Source of the DNA: CAXXOK01 sp963663285
Lineage (GTDB): Bacteria > Bacillota > Clostridia > Christensenellales > Aristaeellaceae
Length of the DNA: 64,000 bases
Direction: 5' to 3'
Assembly (NCBI GenBank): GCA_963663285.2
Contig: CAXXNI010000002.1
Span: 868,001 to 932,000, forward strand
This document shows positions 1-8,900 of this stretch, piece after piece. The first letter of the stretch is position 1; each line of letters starts with the position of its first letter. Below the pieces are notes generated by a model that saw only the letters and a list, made by a program, of their open reading frames with translations, was not told where the DNA came from and did no database searches. Made by a program: the position numbers and the translations under genes.

Positions 1-434
1 TAAGCGATAAGGTAATGGGCTTGGACATGGGCGCGGACGATTACATGACAAAGCCTTTTGCAATCGAAGAACTGCTGGCCCGTATCCGTGTAAACTTAAA
101 AAAGCATAGGCTGGACCGCAATGACGACACTGCCGCGCTGGCCGTTGGGCAACTGCGGATGGAACCGGCCAGTTACTCCGTCAGCTTTAATAGCAAAGCT
201 ATTGCTTTAACTAAAAAAGAATTCGATTTACTGCATTACTTATGGCAGCATGAGCACACCGCCGTTTCCCGCGACGAACTGCTGATGAACGTATGGGGCT
301 ACGATTTTGCCGGAGATACGAACATCGTCGATGTATATATCCGCTATCTGCGCCAAAAGATCGATGATCCTTTCCGGGTTAAAACCATCCATACCATACG
401 CGCAGTAGGTTATATGTTTAATTATGAAGAATAA
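1..434 (+). CDS. OmpR/PhoB-family response regulator, 3' part (5' end outside window)
   Basis: The window opens inside this gene; about 143 C-terminal residues are visible. The first part is the end of a receiver domain: MGADDYMTKPF contains the conserved Lys that follows the phospho-acceptor Asp, the Asp itself being off the window. An OmpR-type winged-helix DNA-binding domain follows, shown by LTKKEFDLLHYL, SRDELLMNVWGYDF and VDVYIRYLRQKI with the terminal hairpin VGYMF. It should bind DNA as the output of a two-component system. Its stop overlaps the kinase start by 11 bases, so the two are translationally coupled. The signal and target genes cannot be told from the sequence; the hflKC genes just downstream are possible targets (inference). 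Confidence 0.93.
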   Translation, partial: SDKVMGLDMGADDYMTKPFAIEELLARIRVNLKKHRLDRNDDTAALAVGQLRMEPASYSVSFNSKAIALTKKEFDLLHYLWQHEHTAVSRDELLMNVWGYDFAGDTNIVDVYIRYLRQKIDDPFRVKTIHTIRAVGYMFNYEE

Positions 435-1920
435 ACGCGCCGAAGAGCAAAAAGTAAAGATAGCCGAGCGCGCAAAAAAGCGCGTGGAGCGAAAACAGGC
501 AAAGGCAAATCCCGTACCACCCACAACCGGCAACGCCAAAGGAAAAGCGCAGCCCCTGAAGCGTATTCGGAGGATGCTGGGGTGCATCGGGCATATGCTG
601 CTGTCTGTGTTTAGCAATTTACGTTTTTCGCTCTCTTTGCGTATTGCGATACATTATAGTTTTCAATTATTGAAAACAACCTTTATGGTGCTGCTTGTTG
701 TAACGGTATTATTTATCGTCGCCCAAATTCCAACAATCAATACCACACTGGATACACTGGCTGCTATGCCACCTGCAAATGGAAGTAGCTATAGCCAGCA
801 ACAGTTGATCGGCTTACCGCTGAACAGTGCATATATACTGGATGAACCATTTCCGGATGGGATTGCGGGTATGGTAAAGAATATGCAGCTTTCCTTGTCT
901 GAACTTGATTCACCACAAGGCAGACAACTGCTTATCTACCGCAATACCGTGCAGGGTGGTCTGGTTGCCGCTTTTTCATTGCGCTATATTCTCTATGTGT
1001 ATAGTATACTGATATGGACACTGGTCGGATGCGATGTACTGCGCGTACTTTCGTTCCTGCGCGGGCAATACAGGCTCAACCGGGTCGTACTGAAGCCCAT
1101 CTCCGAAATCACTGACGCAGCAGCTGCGCTAAGCGCAAACAACTTGAGCAACCGCATTAATATTGCCGGAACTAAAAATGAGCTGAAGGATTTGGCTACT
1201 GTTATCAATAACATGCTGGATCGCATTGAACGCAGTTATAACAGCCAAAAACAATTCGTCAGCGATGCATCACATGAGCTTCGCACCCCCATCGCTGTCA
1301 TTCAGGGTTACACCAGTATGCTGGAACGTTGGGGCAAAACCGATAAAGAAGTACTGGACGAAGCCATTGTAGCCATTTCGCAGGAAACCGCTGCCATGAA
1401 AGAGCTCGTAGAACGTCTGCTATTCCTCGCGCGGCATGATAAAAAAACGCTGATGCTGGAAATGGAGATCTTCGATCCGGCCGAAATAATGAGCGCCGTA
1501 TTGCGGGACGCAAGGCTGCTTTCTTCCGCACATACCTTTGCGCTAGCGCCCTTGCAGCACTGTCTGGTAAACGGCGATAAAGGCATGTTAAAACAGCTGA
1601 TGCGTATTTTGGTAGATAACGCTATTAAATATACGCCTGCCGGAGGAAGCATCACCCTTGGTATGCAAAAAGCAGGCAACGAGTGTATTTTATCGGTTAA
1701 GGATACCGGACAGGGCATGAGCGCGGAAGAACTACCGCGCATCTTCGACCGGTTTTACCGCAGCGAAAAAGCCCGTGTGGCGCAATCCAGCGGGCATGGA
1801 TTAGGGCTATCCATTGCCCGGATTATCGTTGTCGCTCACGGCGGCAGAATGACAGTACGCAGCAAAGAAGGAGCGGGTACTACTTTCCGGGTGATTCTTC
1901 CCGTTAAAAGATTGGATTAA
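424..1920 (+). CDS. Membrane sensor histidine kinase
   Basis: A 498-residue kinase paired with the preceding response regulator. The first ~50 residues are unusually rich in Lys/Arg and lie before the first membrane helix (about 82-102); a second helix is near 187-208, leaving an extracytoplasmic sensor of roughly 85 residues. A HAMP linker follows, then the HisKA dimerisation helix with the phospho-acceptor His near residue 284 in SDASHELRTPIAV. The ATPase domain shows the N box (LVDNAIKYTP), G1 (DTGQGM), F box (FDRFYR) and G2 (GHGLGLSIARI), so the enzyme looks intact. The ATG at 424 lies inside the regulator's last codons. The sensor domain is not one I recognise. Confidence 0.95.
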   Translation: MKNKRAEEQKVKIAERAKKRVERKQAKANPVPPTTGNAKGKAQPLKRIRRMLGCIGHMLLSVFSNLRFSLSLRIAIHYSFQLLKTTFMVLLVVTVLFIVAQIPTINTTLDTLAAMPPANGSSYSQQQLIGLPLNSAYILDEPFPDGIAGMVKNMQLSLSELDSPQGRQLLIYRNTVQGGLVAAFSLRYILYVYSILIWTLVGCDVLRVLSFLRGQYRLNRVVLKPISEITDAAAALSANNLSNRINIAGTKNELKDLATVINNMLDRIERSYNSQKQFVSDASHELRTPIAVIQGYTSMLERWGKTDKEVLDEAIVAISQETAAMKELVERLLFLARHDKKTLMLEMEIFDPAEIMSAVLRDARLLSSAHTFALAPLQHCLVNGDKGMLKQLMRILVDNAIKYTPAGGSITLGMQKAGNECILSVKDTGQGMSAEELPRIFDRFYRSEKARVAQSSGHGLGLSIARIIVVAHGGRMTVRSKEGAGTTFRVILPVKRLD

Positions 1921-2075
1921 TCACCGCTTTATCCGCTGTTCCGCTAACTACATACAGTGAAATGTTGTTTTGGTGCATGTCCCCTCTGCTTTTTAAGCAT
2001 AATTCTGTACGTAGTTTTACAATTGTGATATGCTAATCTCATGGTTTGAACCGGCAACCAGGAAGGAGACGACAC

Positions 2076-3065
2076 ATGGCAAAGAGATTAAAATTTTCAA
2101 CTACGATTATCCTGATTCTGCTCGTAATCGTGGTGCTGATCAGTGCAACCAGTTTTTACCGCGTTGGGCAGGGCGAGGAGGCATTGGTGGTAACGCTGGG
2201 CAGCGTAACCGATGTAAACGGCCCCGGCCTCTACTGGAAAATCCCGTTTGTACAGCAAATTGTCAGTGAAAGCGTAACAACCATTCATACGATGGAATAT
2301 GGTTTCCGCACGACGCAGCAAGGAACAGCCGGAAAAGCTGCGCAATATGTGGATGAATCCAACGAGGGTGTGATGCTGACAAACGACAACAGCATTGTAT
2401 CACTGGAGGCAATTTATCAGTACACCATCCGTGACGTAAAAGCGTATTATTACGACATTGACGATCCGGAAGGAACCCTGCAGCTTGCTTTTGAAGCGGT
2501 CATTCGCCGTAACATTCAAAACCGACCGCTGGATGACGCACTGCTGAACAAAGAAGAAATTGAGCAGCAGGTGCTACCGGATTTTCAGGCGTTGATCGAC
2601 ACTTATGACATGGGCGTAAAAATCAACGATGTGCGTATTCAAAACATCACTGTACCTTCGGATGTATCTTCCGCGTACGAAGATGTGAATAACGCCAAGA
2701 ATGAAAAAACCAAGCGTCTGGACGAAGCGGAGAAGTACGAAAACGAGGTGCTGCCAAAAGCACGCAGCAGCGCATACGAAACGGTAAAAAAGGCAGAAGC
2801 CTATAAAGCCGAAGCGATTGCGCAAGCTAAGAGCGACGTGGCCGTTTTCAGTGCTGTCTATATGGAATATCAAGCTGCACCTGAAATCACCCGCCGCAGG
2901 CTGTTGATTGAAACGCTTGAAAGTGTTTTGCAAAACAGCGGCAGGATTGTCGTAGCGGATGACAGCAGCGAATTGGTGAAAGTGTTGAGTCTGGATGAAA
3001 CCGGCTCGCTCACCGAAACTACCGCGGCAGTAGAAAGCACGCTGGAAGGAGGCGACGCGCAGTGA
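2076..3065 (+). CDS. hflK: HflK-like SPFH membrane protease regulator
   Basis: Predicted 329-residue SPFH/Band 7 protein. After a short basic N terminus there is one membrane helix (about residues 9-26), then YRVGQGEEALVVTLG, typical of HflK/HflC, a Band 7 domain, and an Ala/Lys/Glu-rich coiled helix around 215-265. HflK and HflC form a ring around the membrane protease FtsH and restrain it (known for E. coli). The start is the ATG at 2076, preceded by AGGAAGGAG at 7-base spacing; an in-frame ATG further upstream has no ribosome site. A weak TACAAT at 2018-2023 may be the -10 element. The stop overlaps hflC by 4 bases. No ftsH is in the window. Confidence 0.88.
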   Translation: MAKRLKFSTTIILILLVIVVLISATSFYRVGQGEEALVVTLGSVTDVNGPGLYWKIPFVQQIVSESVTTIHTMEYGFRTTQQGTAGKAAQYVDESNEGVMLTNDNSIVSLEAIYQYTIRDVKAYYYDIDDPEGTLQLAFEAVIRRNIQNRPLDDALLNKEEIEQQVLPDFQALIDTYDMGVKINDVRIQNITVPSDVSSAYEDVNNAKNEKTKRLDEAEKYENEVLPKARSSAYETVKKAEAYKAEAIAQAKSDVAVFSAVYMEYQAAPEITRRRLLIETLESVLQNSGRIVVADDSSELVKVLSLDETGSLTETTAAVESTLEGGDAQ

Positions 3066-4105
3066 ACGGATCGATGCATAACGAACGCCCGATCAATTAC
3101 ACCAGTTCGGTACTCCGTGAGGGCTTTAACCGCAATAAAAAGAAGTTGATCATCACGCTGGTCATTCTGATCGCGCTGATCATTCTGGCCGGCCAGAGCA
3201 TGTTTATCGTAGGCGAAGCCGAACAGAGCGTCGTCAGCCGCTTTGGTGTCATTAAGCGTATTATCATCAACAACCAGAATGATTTTCACGAGCAGTATCA
3301 GGCGCTTCTGCAGGACGAGATTACCAGCTCCGGCGAGGTAAAGATCAGTTATGGCAGCGGTTTGCATTTTAAAGTACCGTTTATCGATAAGGTGGAAACC
3401 TTCTCCTCGCGCTTGTATACGTACATCAGCGATAGTGAAGTGGTAAATACCGCCGAGAAAAAGCAGTATTATGTGCAGACATACGCGCAGTGGTACATTG
3501 CCGATCCTGCTCTGTTCAGCCTGAAGCTGGGCAACATGATCAGCGCGGAAAATCAGCTGGATAACCTGATTCACCCGGTCATTGTGCAGGCGATTAACCG
3601 CCTGTCCGCTGAAGACTTTGTAAGTAATAAAGACGCTTTGAACGCGGCGCTGGCAAAAGGCCTGACCACAGTAAACGAGGATATGGCTCCCCGTGGTATC
3701 GAAGTGAAGGACATTCAAGTCCATCGCACAATTTTGCCGACCGCTAACCTTGAAAGTACGTATGCCCGTATGCAGGCGGATCGTGCAAAAGTTGCGCAGC
3801 AGTTACGCAGTGAAGGTGACGAAGAGTACCGCAAAGCGGTAGCCTCCGCTGACCTGGAAGCTAAACAAATCGAAGCGGATGCGATTACCGAAGCAGGACA
3901 GGTACGAGCAGAAGCCGAATCGGAAGCTATGAAAATTTATGCGCAGGCCTATGGGCAGGACGAAGAGTTTTATAGCTACTGGCGTTCGCTGCAGGCATTG
4001 AAGGACTCGATGACAGATAAAACCACGCTGGTGCTTGATCAAAACCACCCGCTGTGGAGCGATCTATTGAAATTTGCCATCAATACCACACCTGCACAGG
4101 AATAA
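3062..4105 (+). CDS. hflC: HflC-like SPFH membrane protease regulator
   Basis: A 347-residue partner of the preceding HflK-like protein: one N-terminal membrane helix (about residues 25-47), the SPFH start motif IVGEAEQSVVSRFG, the Band 7 fold, and a long charged helix (about 240-290, KQIEADAITEAGQVRAEAES). The GTG start at 3062 sits 9 bases after GGAAGGAGG and overlaps the hflK stop (GTGA), indicating translational coupling; an ATG four codons later is the alternative. A strong hairpin follows the stop. The pair should form an oligomeric membrane assembly with FtsH, but FtsH would have to be encoded elsewhere. An insertion-like stretch after the core strand (about residues 70-95) gives it slightly more length than E. 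coli HflC. Confidence 0.88.
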   Translation: MNGSMHNERPINYTSSVLREGFNRNKKKLIITLVILIALIILAGQSMFIVGEAEQSVVSRFGVIKRIIINNQNDFHEQYQALLQDEITSSGEVKISYGSGLHFKVPFIDKVETFSSRLYTYISDSEVVNTAEKKQYYVQTYAQWYIADPALFSLKLGNMISAENQLDNLIHPVIVQAINRLSAEDFVSNKDALNAALAKGLTTVNEDMAPRGIEVKDIQVHRTILPTANLESTYARMQADRAKVAQQLRSEGDEEYRKAVASADLEAKQIEADAITEAGQVRAEAESEAMKIYAQAYGQDEEFYSYWRSLQALKDSMTDKTTLVLDQNHPLWSDLLKFAINTTPAQE

Positions 4106-4127
4106 CTTACCTTTCTAAACTTTATCA

Positions 4128-4160
4128 CACCGCCGCGGTTTTGCCGCGGCGGTGCTTTTC
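4128..4160 (+). terminator. Rho-independent terminator after hflC
   Basis: Perfect 11-bp stem (CACCGCCGCGG / CCGCGGCGGTG) with a TTTTG loop, followed by CTTTTC. It separates hflKC from the ctsR operon. Confidence 0.85.
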
Positions 4161-4265
4161 TATGCTGTACTCCCCTATCTTGCTTAGTTTATCACTCGAG
4201 CAGGAAAAGGATACCATATATAGAATCGTAGCCAATGAATATTCTGTGAATGCTGGTTATATTGA

Positions 4266-4294
4266 TTGCTTTTTTGCAGTAAGCATGGTACAAT
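4266..4294 (+). promoter_or_regulatory. ctsR operon promoter (-35 TTGCTT, 17 bp, -10 TACAAT)
   Basis: TTGCTT at 4266-4271 and TACAAT at 4289-4294 are 17 bases apart, and the -10 is preceded by TGG (an extended -10). It lies 48 bases before the ctsR start and directly before the CtsR box, which would cover the transcription start. Confidence 0.75.
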
Positions 4295-4299
4295 GTGAT

Positions 4300-4316
4300 G
4301 GTCAAAGATGGTCAAT
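4300..4316 (+). promoter_or_regulatory. CtsR operator (direct heptad repeat)
   Basis: GGTCAAA, three bases, then GGTCAAT: the tandem heptad known as the CtsR binding site in Bacillota. It begins 6 bases after the -10 hexamer, so a bound repressor would block the start of transcription. This implies that ctsR-mcsA-mcsB-clpC is autoregulated and induced when CtsR is inactivated by heat or protein stress. Confidence 0.87.
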
Positions 4317-4341
4317 TTTCTTTGGCAAGGAGGTTATCCCC

Positions 4342-4821
4342 ATGCGACTGAGCGACGCAATCGAACAATTTATCAAGACCATGCTCACGCAGGATGAACA
4401 GGAAGTTGAGTTAAAACGAAACGAATTAGCACAGTATTTCAACTGCGCTCCTTCGCAGATCAACTACGTGCTCGCTACTCGCTTCACACCTGATCATGGC
4501 TATATCATCGAAAGCCGGCGCGGAGGCGGCGGCTATATACGCATCTTCAGGATGGAGCAGGACACAAGCGAGCAACTGTTATACCTTTTACACGAACGGG
4601 TAGGCGAAACCATTTCTTCGCTTGAAGCAGAGCATTTGATCGCCCAGCTGAAGGAGAGGGAAATTGTAACACCGGACGAAGCTGCCATTATGAAAGCTGC
4701 CGTCTGTGAAAACTGTTACACCCTTCCGATACCCGCAACCCTGAAGGACGCGCTGCGCGCCCGCATACTCAAATCGATTTTGCTGGAGATTGCCCATAAA
4801 AGCAAATTCTCCGACGCCTGA
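4342..4821 (+). CDS. ctsR: CtsR transcriptional repressor of class III heat-shock genes
   Basis: A 159-residue CtsR, the family's usual length. The N-terminal winged helix includes LAQYFNCAPSQINYVLATRF and the glycine-rich wing ESRRGGGGYIRI, which reads the GGTCAAA box and acts as the thermosensor in Bacillus. The C-terminal half is the dimerisation domain recognised by McsB/ClpC. The ATG at 4342 follows AAGGAGG at 8 bases; the open frame continues far upstream but without a ribosome site or homology. It is the first gene of the operon, 14 bases before mcsA, and is controlled by its own operator. Confidence 0.96.
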   Translation: MRLSDAIEQFIKTMLTQDEQEVELKRNELAQYFNCAPSQINYVLATRFTPDHGYIIESRRGGGGYIRIFRMEQDTSEQLLYLLHERVGETISSLEAEHLIAQLKEREIVTPDEAAIMKAAVCENCYTLPIPATLKDALRARILKSILLEIAHKSKFSDA

Positions 4822-4835
4822 AAGGAGCGGTTGCC

Positions 4836-5339
4836 ATGTTATGCGAAGAATGCAACCAGAATCCCGCGTCTGTTGTCATCACCGTCATGAGCGGTAACGG
4901 CACCACCACGCGACACCTTTGTAAATCCTGTATGGAGAAAATGGAGAGCAGTTTTGCCAAAGGCGAGCTATCCAGCTTTCTTTCCTCTATCCTGTCGCTC
5001 CTTTCTCACGAACCCAAGCAAGAAGAAAGCCTTACCTGCGACCAGTGCGGGTTGACTTACAGCGAATTTTTACGTACCGGCAAACTGGGTTGTACCCATT
5101 GTTATACAGCTTTTGCAGAACAGCTCAAACCAATGCTGCTTCGCGTACATGGGCGCAACCAGCATGCTGGGCGCGTGCCGGAAAACCGGAAACATGAACG
5201 TGAACTGGAGCAGTGTATTTCCCAACTAAAAGGCCGTATGGATGATGCGGTTGCCCGGGAAGATTTTGAGCAAGCCGCCGCCCTGCGTGACGAGATTCGC
5301 ATATTGACCGACCAGAAGGATGCGGAGGTGAATCCGTAA
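4836..5339 (+). CDS. mcsA: McsA, zinc-binding activator of the McsB arginine kinase
   Basis: 167 residues with four Cys pairs (CEEC, CKSC, CDQC, CTHC) forming two predicted zinc sites, followed by a C-terminal UVR motif (about 130-162, MDDAVAREDFEQAAALRDEI). In Bacillus McsA stimulates McsB and helps direct arginine-phosphorylated proteins, including CtsR, to ClpCP. The ATG is preceded by AAAGGAG. The last base of its stop is the first base of the mcsB ATG (TAATG), so translation is coupled. Confidence 0.95.
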   Translation: MLCEECNQNPASVVITVMSGNGTTTRHLCKSCMEKMESSFAKGELSSFLSSILSLLSHEPKQEESLTCDQCGLTYSEFLRTGKLGCTHCYTAFAEQLKPMLLRVHGRNQHAGRVPENRKHERELEQCISQLKGRMDDAVAREDFEQAAALRDEIRILTDQKDAEVNP

Positions 5340-6355
5340 TGGCACCAAAAAGCGGCGGTATTGTCGTATCTTGCCGGGTTAGACTGGCAAGAAATTATTT
5401 TGACTTACCGTTTTCAACTGTAGATCAACCGGAAAACGCCGCCTTGTGTATCTCACGCGCTCAACAGGCGCTTGAAATAAGTGATGATATTGCGGATCAT
5501 AATGCGTTTTCACTTTTCAAACTTCGGGACATGAATAAAGAAGACAGGCTTTCTCTGATGGAACAGCACCTGATCAGCCGAGATTTGCTCCAACACAGCG
5601 AAGTCGGCGCCGCGTTGATTCGTGATGACCGCCACATTAGCGTAATGGTTAATGAAGAAGATCATTTGCGTATTCAGGCGATGCTGGCCGGTCTGTCATT
5701 ACCTGATGCGGCAAAGCTGGCGTTTAACGCGGAGGATCGGTTGGCCGCAGTATGCGATTTTTCTTTTGATAACCAACTTGGTTATCTTACCGCCTGCCCT
5801 ACTAATACCGGTACGGGTATGCGCGCATCCCTGATGCTTCATTTGCCAATGCTTACGCGTTGTAAGCAGATGGGTAACGTAACCCAATCCGTAGCGAAGC
5901 TGGGGCTCACAATCCGTGGCATTTACGGCGAAGGCAGCGAGGCACTGGGTGATTTGTATCAAGTGAGCAACCAGGTAACGCTGGGACGCACCGAGAATGA
6001 AATTATCGAGGCGGTAACTGCCGTAGGCAAACAGCTGATTGGCATGGAAAATGCCCTGCGCAGGCGCGATGGCAGCGAGCGGCTTTCACTGGAAGACGGT
6101 GTATGGCGCAGCTATGGTGCATTGCAATACGCACGGCAGATGGATACCGGGGAATTCATGGAACACTGGAGTAACCTGCGGCTTGGTACTGCGCTGGATA
6201 TGTTACCGATATCGCTGGATACTGTGGATGATCTGCTCACACTGGCGCAAAATGCGCATGCCGAGAAATTCATGCATTCGCATGATTCCCTTCTCTCGAC
6301 AGACCAGGCGCGTTGCGTGATCATACAGGACAAACTTACCGCCAAGGAGGATTAA
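5339..6355 (+). CDS. mcsB: McsB protein-arginine kinase
   Basis: 338 residues of the phosphagen-kinase fold without the N-terminal guanidino-substrate domain, as in bacterial McsB. VVSCRVRLARN near the start is the nucleotide-binding Arg cluster, and CPTNTGTGMRAS (about residue 153 on) is the loop carrying the active-site Cys. McsB phosphorylates arginines on misfolded proteins and on CtsR, marking them for ClpCP. Start after GGAGGTGA; the stop lies one base before the clpC ATG. All key residues that I can check are present. Confidence 0.95.
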   Translation: MAPKSGGIVVSCRVRLARNYFDLPFSTVDQPENAALCISRAQQALEISDDIADHNAFSLFKLRDMNKEDRLSLMEQHLISRDLLQHSEVGAALIRDDRHISVMVNEEDHLRIQAMLAGLSLPDAAKLAFNAEDRLAAVCDFSFDNQLGYLTACPTNTGTGMRASLMLHLPMLTRCKQMGNVTQSVAKLGLTIRGIYGEGSEALGDLYQVSNQVTLGRTENEIIEAVTAVGKQLIGMENALRRRDGSERLSLEDGVWRSYGALQYARQMDTGEFMEHWSNLRLGTALDMLPISLDTVDDLLTLAQNAHAEKFMHSHDSLLSTDQARCVIIQDKLTAKED

Positions 6356-6356
6356 T

Positions 6357-8027
6357 ATGGCGATTTTTGGACGTTTTACCCAGCGGGCACAGCAGGCTGT
6401 GGCATTTGCGCAGCAGGCAGCTGTTACGCTGAAACAACATTATGTAGGTACGGAACACATTTTATTGGGGCTGCTTAAAGAACCCGGCCCGGTGATGCAA
6501 GATTTGCTCCCAGAAGAAATTACCTACGATACCGTATTGGAAAAAGTACGCGAACTGGTTGGCGAAGGCGATAAACCCGTCAGCGGTATGCTGGAGCTGA
6601 CTCCTCGAAGCAAAAAAATACTGGAAGGCAGCATTGCCGAAAGTAAAAAATTCAAACATGCTTTTGTAGGCACGGAGCATTTTTGGCTTGCCTTATTGCA
6701 TGAAGGCGAAGGCGTCGCCGTCAGCTTGCTCCGCGAGATGCAGGTGGATACCGATAGCCTTGCCGATAGCTTGGTGGAAGCGCTCAAAAACAATCAGCCG
6801 GATGGCATCGAGGAATCCAGCGTACAGGAGATTAAACGCCCGAATGCGCAAAACGGCGAATCCGTCATGGAGAAATACTGCCGCGATTTAACCCGTGCCG
6901 CGCAGGATGGTGAGTTGGACCCCGTGATTGGGCGCAGTACGGAAATTGAGCGCATTATCCAGATTTTAAGCCGCCGCACGAAAAACAACCCCGTTCTGAT
7001 CGGCGAACCCGGTGTCGGTAAAAGCGCTGTAGCCGAAGGGCTGGCACAGTTGATCACCTCGGGTAAAGTACCGGAAACACTAATCGGCAAGCGGTTACTT
7101 TCACTGGATTTAGGCAGCATGATTGCTGGCAGTAAATATCGCGGCGAGTTCGAGGAGCGTTTGAAGGACACCATTAAAGAAGTGCATAAAGCGGGCAACG
7201 TCATCCTGTTTATTGATGAGTTTCATACGCTCATCGGTGCCGGAAAAGCGGAAGGCAGCATGGATGCCGCCAATATACTCAAGCCCGCCTTGGCCCGCGG
7301 CGAATTACAGTGCATCGGCGCGACGACGATTGACGAATACCGCAAGAACATTGAAAAAGACGCGGCGCTGGAACGGCGTTTCCAACCGGTGAAAGTTGGC
7401 GAGCCGAGCCCTGAAGAAGCTCTGGCAATCTTGAAGGGGTTGCGAGACCGCTATGAGGCCCATCACAAGGTGGAAATTACCGATGAGGCGCTGGAAGCCG
7501 CCGTATCGCTTAGCGACCGTTACATTAGTGACCGTTTCCTGCCGGACAAAGCCATCGACTTGATGGATGAAGCTGCGTCCCGTGTACGTTTGCGCAGCTT
7601 TACCGCTCCACCGGATATGAAGGAGCAGGAAGACCGCTTAAAGGCGCTGAAAATGGAAAAGGAAGAAGCCGTAACACATCAGGATTTTGAAAAGGCAGCT
7701 TCCCTGCGCGATGAAGAGCATAAACTGCGCGAGCAAATCAACGAAAAACGCGCGGCTTGGGAACAGTGCAAAAACACGACGCATGACACCGTTACCGACG
7801 AGGATATTGCGCAAATCGTGGCAAGCTGGACCGGCGTACCCGTGAAAAAGATGACCGAGGATGAAAGCCAGCGGCTTTTGCACATGGAAGATATACTCCA
7901 TAAACGTGTCGTTGGGCAGGATGAGGCTATCAGTGCCGTCAGCCGTGCGCTGCGCCGCGCCCGTGCGGGGCTGCAAGACCCCAAACGTCCGATCGGTTCG
8001 TTCATTTTCCTTGGCCGACCGGCGTAG
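6357..8027 (+). CDS. clpC: ClpC ATPase, N-terminal part (reading frame broken)
   Basis: First part of an Hsp100 unfoldase that feeds ClpP. Visible in order: double Clp N domain (1-145), AAA+ domain 1 with Walker A GEPGVGKSA (about 216) and Walker B LFIDEFH, and the middle region with a UVR motif (about 440-460). The frame ends at 8027, right after IGSFIFLG, where the second Walker A (GPTGVGKTE) should begin. The missing motif continues in the -1 frame: losing one C at 8015-8016 (GGCCGACC for GGCCCGACC) explains everything. Restored, the protein is 828 residues and fully typical. If the break were real, this product would lack AAA+ domain 2 and the ClpP-binding loop. A sequencing or assembly error seems more likely, since flanking operon genes are intact. 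Confidence 0.9.
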   Translation: MAIFGRFTQRAQQAVAFAQQAAVTLKQHYVGTEHILLGLLKEPGPVMQDLLPEEITYDTVLEKVRELVGEGDKPVSGMLELTPRSKKILEGSIAESKKFKHAFVGTEHFWLALLHEGEGVAVSLLREMQVDTDSLADSLVEALKNNQPDGIEESSVQEIKRPNAQNGESVMEKYCRDLTRAAQDGELDPVIGRSTEIERIIQILSRRTKNNPVLIGEPGVGKSAVAEGLAQLITSGKVPETLIGKRLLSLDLGSMIAGSKYRGEFEERLKDTIKEVHKAGNVILFIDEFHTLIGAGKAEGSMDAANILKPALARGELQCIGATTIDEYRKNIEKDAALERRFQPVKVGEPSPEEALAILKGLRDRYEAHHKVEITDEALEAAVSLSDRYISDRFLPDKAIDLMDEAASRVRLRSFTAPPDMKEQEDRLKALKMEKEEAVTHQDFEKAASLRDEEHKLREQINEKRAAWEQCKNTTHDTVTDEDIAQIVASWTGVPVKKMTEDESQRLLHMEDILHKRVVGQDEAISAVSRALRRARAGLQDPKRPIGSFIFLGRPA

Positions 8028-8062
8028 GTAAAACCGAGCTGTGCCGTGCGCTTGGCGAAGCA

Positions 8063-8842
8063 ATGTTTGCCGATGAAAACGCAGTTATACGCATCGATAT
8101 GAGCGAGTATATGGAGAAATTCAGCGTATCCCGCCTTGTCGGCTCGCCTCCGGGCTATGTCGGCTATGAAGAGGGCGGCCAGCTGACCCAAAAAGTTCGG
8201 CAGAAGCCGTACAGCGTAGTCTTGTTTGACGAAGTGGAAAAAGCTCACCCCGATGTGTTTAATATCCTCTTGCAGATTCTGGAGGATGGGCGCCTGACCG
8301 ATAGCGATGGCCGTGTGGTAAACTTTAAAAACACGATCATCGTGATGACCAGCAACGCAGGCGCGCACAGCATTACCAATTCACGCTCGCTTGGTTTTGG
8401 CGGCAACGTGGAAACCGTACGCGATTATGAATCCATGAAAGAACGCGTAATGGCTGAGGTGAAGGATGTCTTCCGCCCCGAGTTTATCAACCGTGTGGAT
8501 GATTTGATTGTTTTCCACGCACTAGAGCCGGATGATATACAAAAGATTGCCGGGTTAATGCTGGAAAACGTTGTTAAGCGTCTGGAAGAGCATGGCATTC
8601 ACCTGCATTATAACGATAAGGTTGTGAAATACCTTGCGACCGAAGGATATGACGCCAATTACGGCGCACGGCCTCTGCGCCGCACCATTCAGCGCAGCGT
8701 CGAGGATGCGCTTAGCGAGGAGATTATCGCAGGCCGTATTGCACTGGGCGATTCGGTACGCCTTAACATCCGCAAAGGGAAAATTGCCTTCAGCAAAGAG
8801 GGTTTGGTTGCACCGCAAAATACACAGCTTACCATTCAATAA
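8063..8842 (+). CDS. clpC: ClpC ATPase, C-terminal part (continuation after frameshift)
   Basis: Continuation of ClpC in the shifted frame; meaningful sequence begins near 8016 (TGVGKTEL) and the first ATG of this frame is at 8063. It encodes AAA+ domain 2: the pore loop region GSPPGYVGYEEGGQL, Walker B VVLFDEVEKAHPDVF, sensor 1 in MTSNAG, the region preceding and including the sensor-2 GARPLRR motif. No ribosome-binding site precedes 8063, so independent translation is unlikely. Together with the upstream part it makes one normal ClpC. Confidence 0.87.
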   Translation: MFADENAVIRIDMSEYMEKFSVSRLVGSPPGYVGYEEGGQLTQKVRQKPYSVVLFDEVEKAHPDVFNILLQILEDGRLTDSDGRVVNFKNTIIVMTSNAGAHSITNSRSLGFGGNVETVRDYESMKERVMAEVKDVFRPEFINRVDDLIVFHALEPDDIQKIAGLMLENVVKRLEEHGIHLHYNDKVVKYLATEGYDANYGARPLRRTIQRSVEDALSEEIIAGRIALGDSVRLNIRKGKIAFSKEGLVAPQNTQLTIQ

Positions 8843-8852
8843 ACCTTATTTC

Positions 8853-8883
8853 TGCCAAAGCCGCCGCTGTGCGGCTTTTGGCG
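8853..8883 (+). terminator. Possible terminator after clpC
   Basis: Imperfect inverted repeat (GCCAAAGCCGC / GCGGCTTTTGGC, one bulged A) just after the stop. There is no clear U tract, and the mrfA ribosome site follows at once, so some read-through is likely. Confidence 0.4.
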
Positions 8884-8900
8884 GTTTGGGAGGATGACCC

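Noticed and set aside
2870..3724. Minus-strand open frame across hflK and hflC
   Set aside because: Antisense shadow of two well-supported genes.
8010..8030. Programmed frameshifting in clpC
   Set aside because: No slippery sequence at the shift point; a one-base loss is the simpler explanation.
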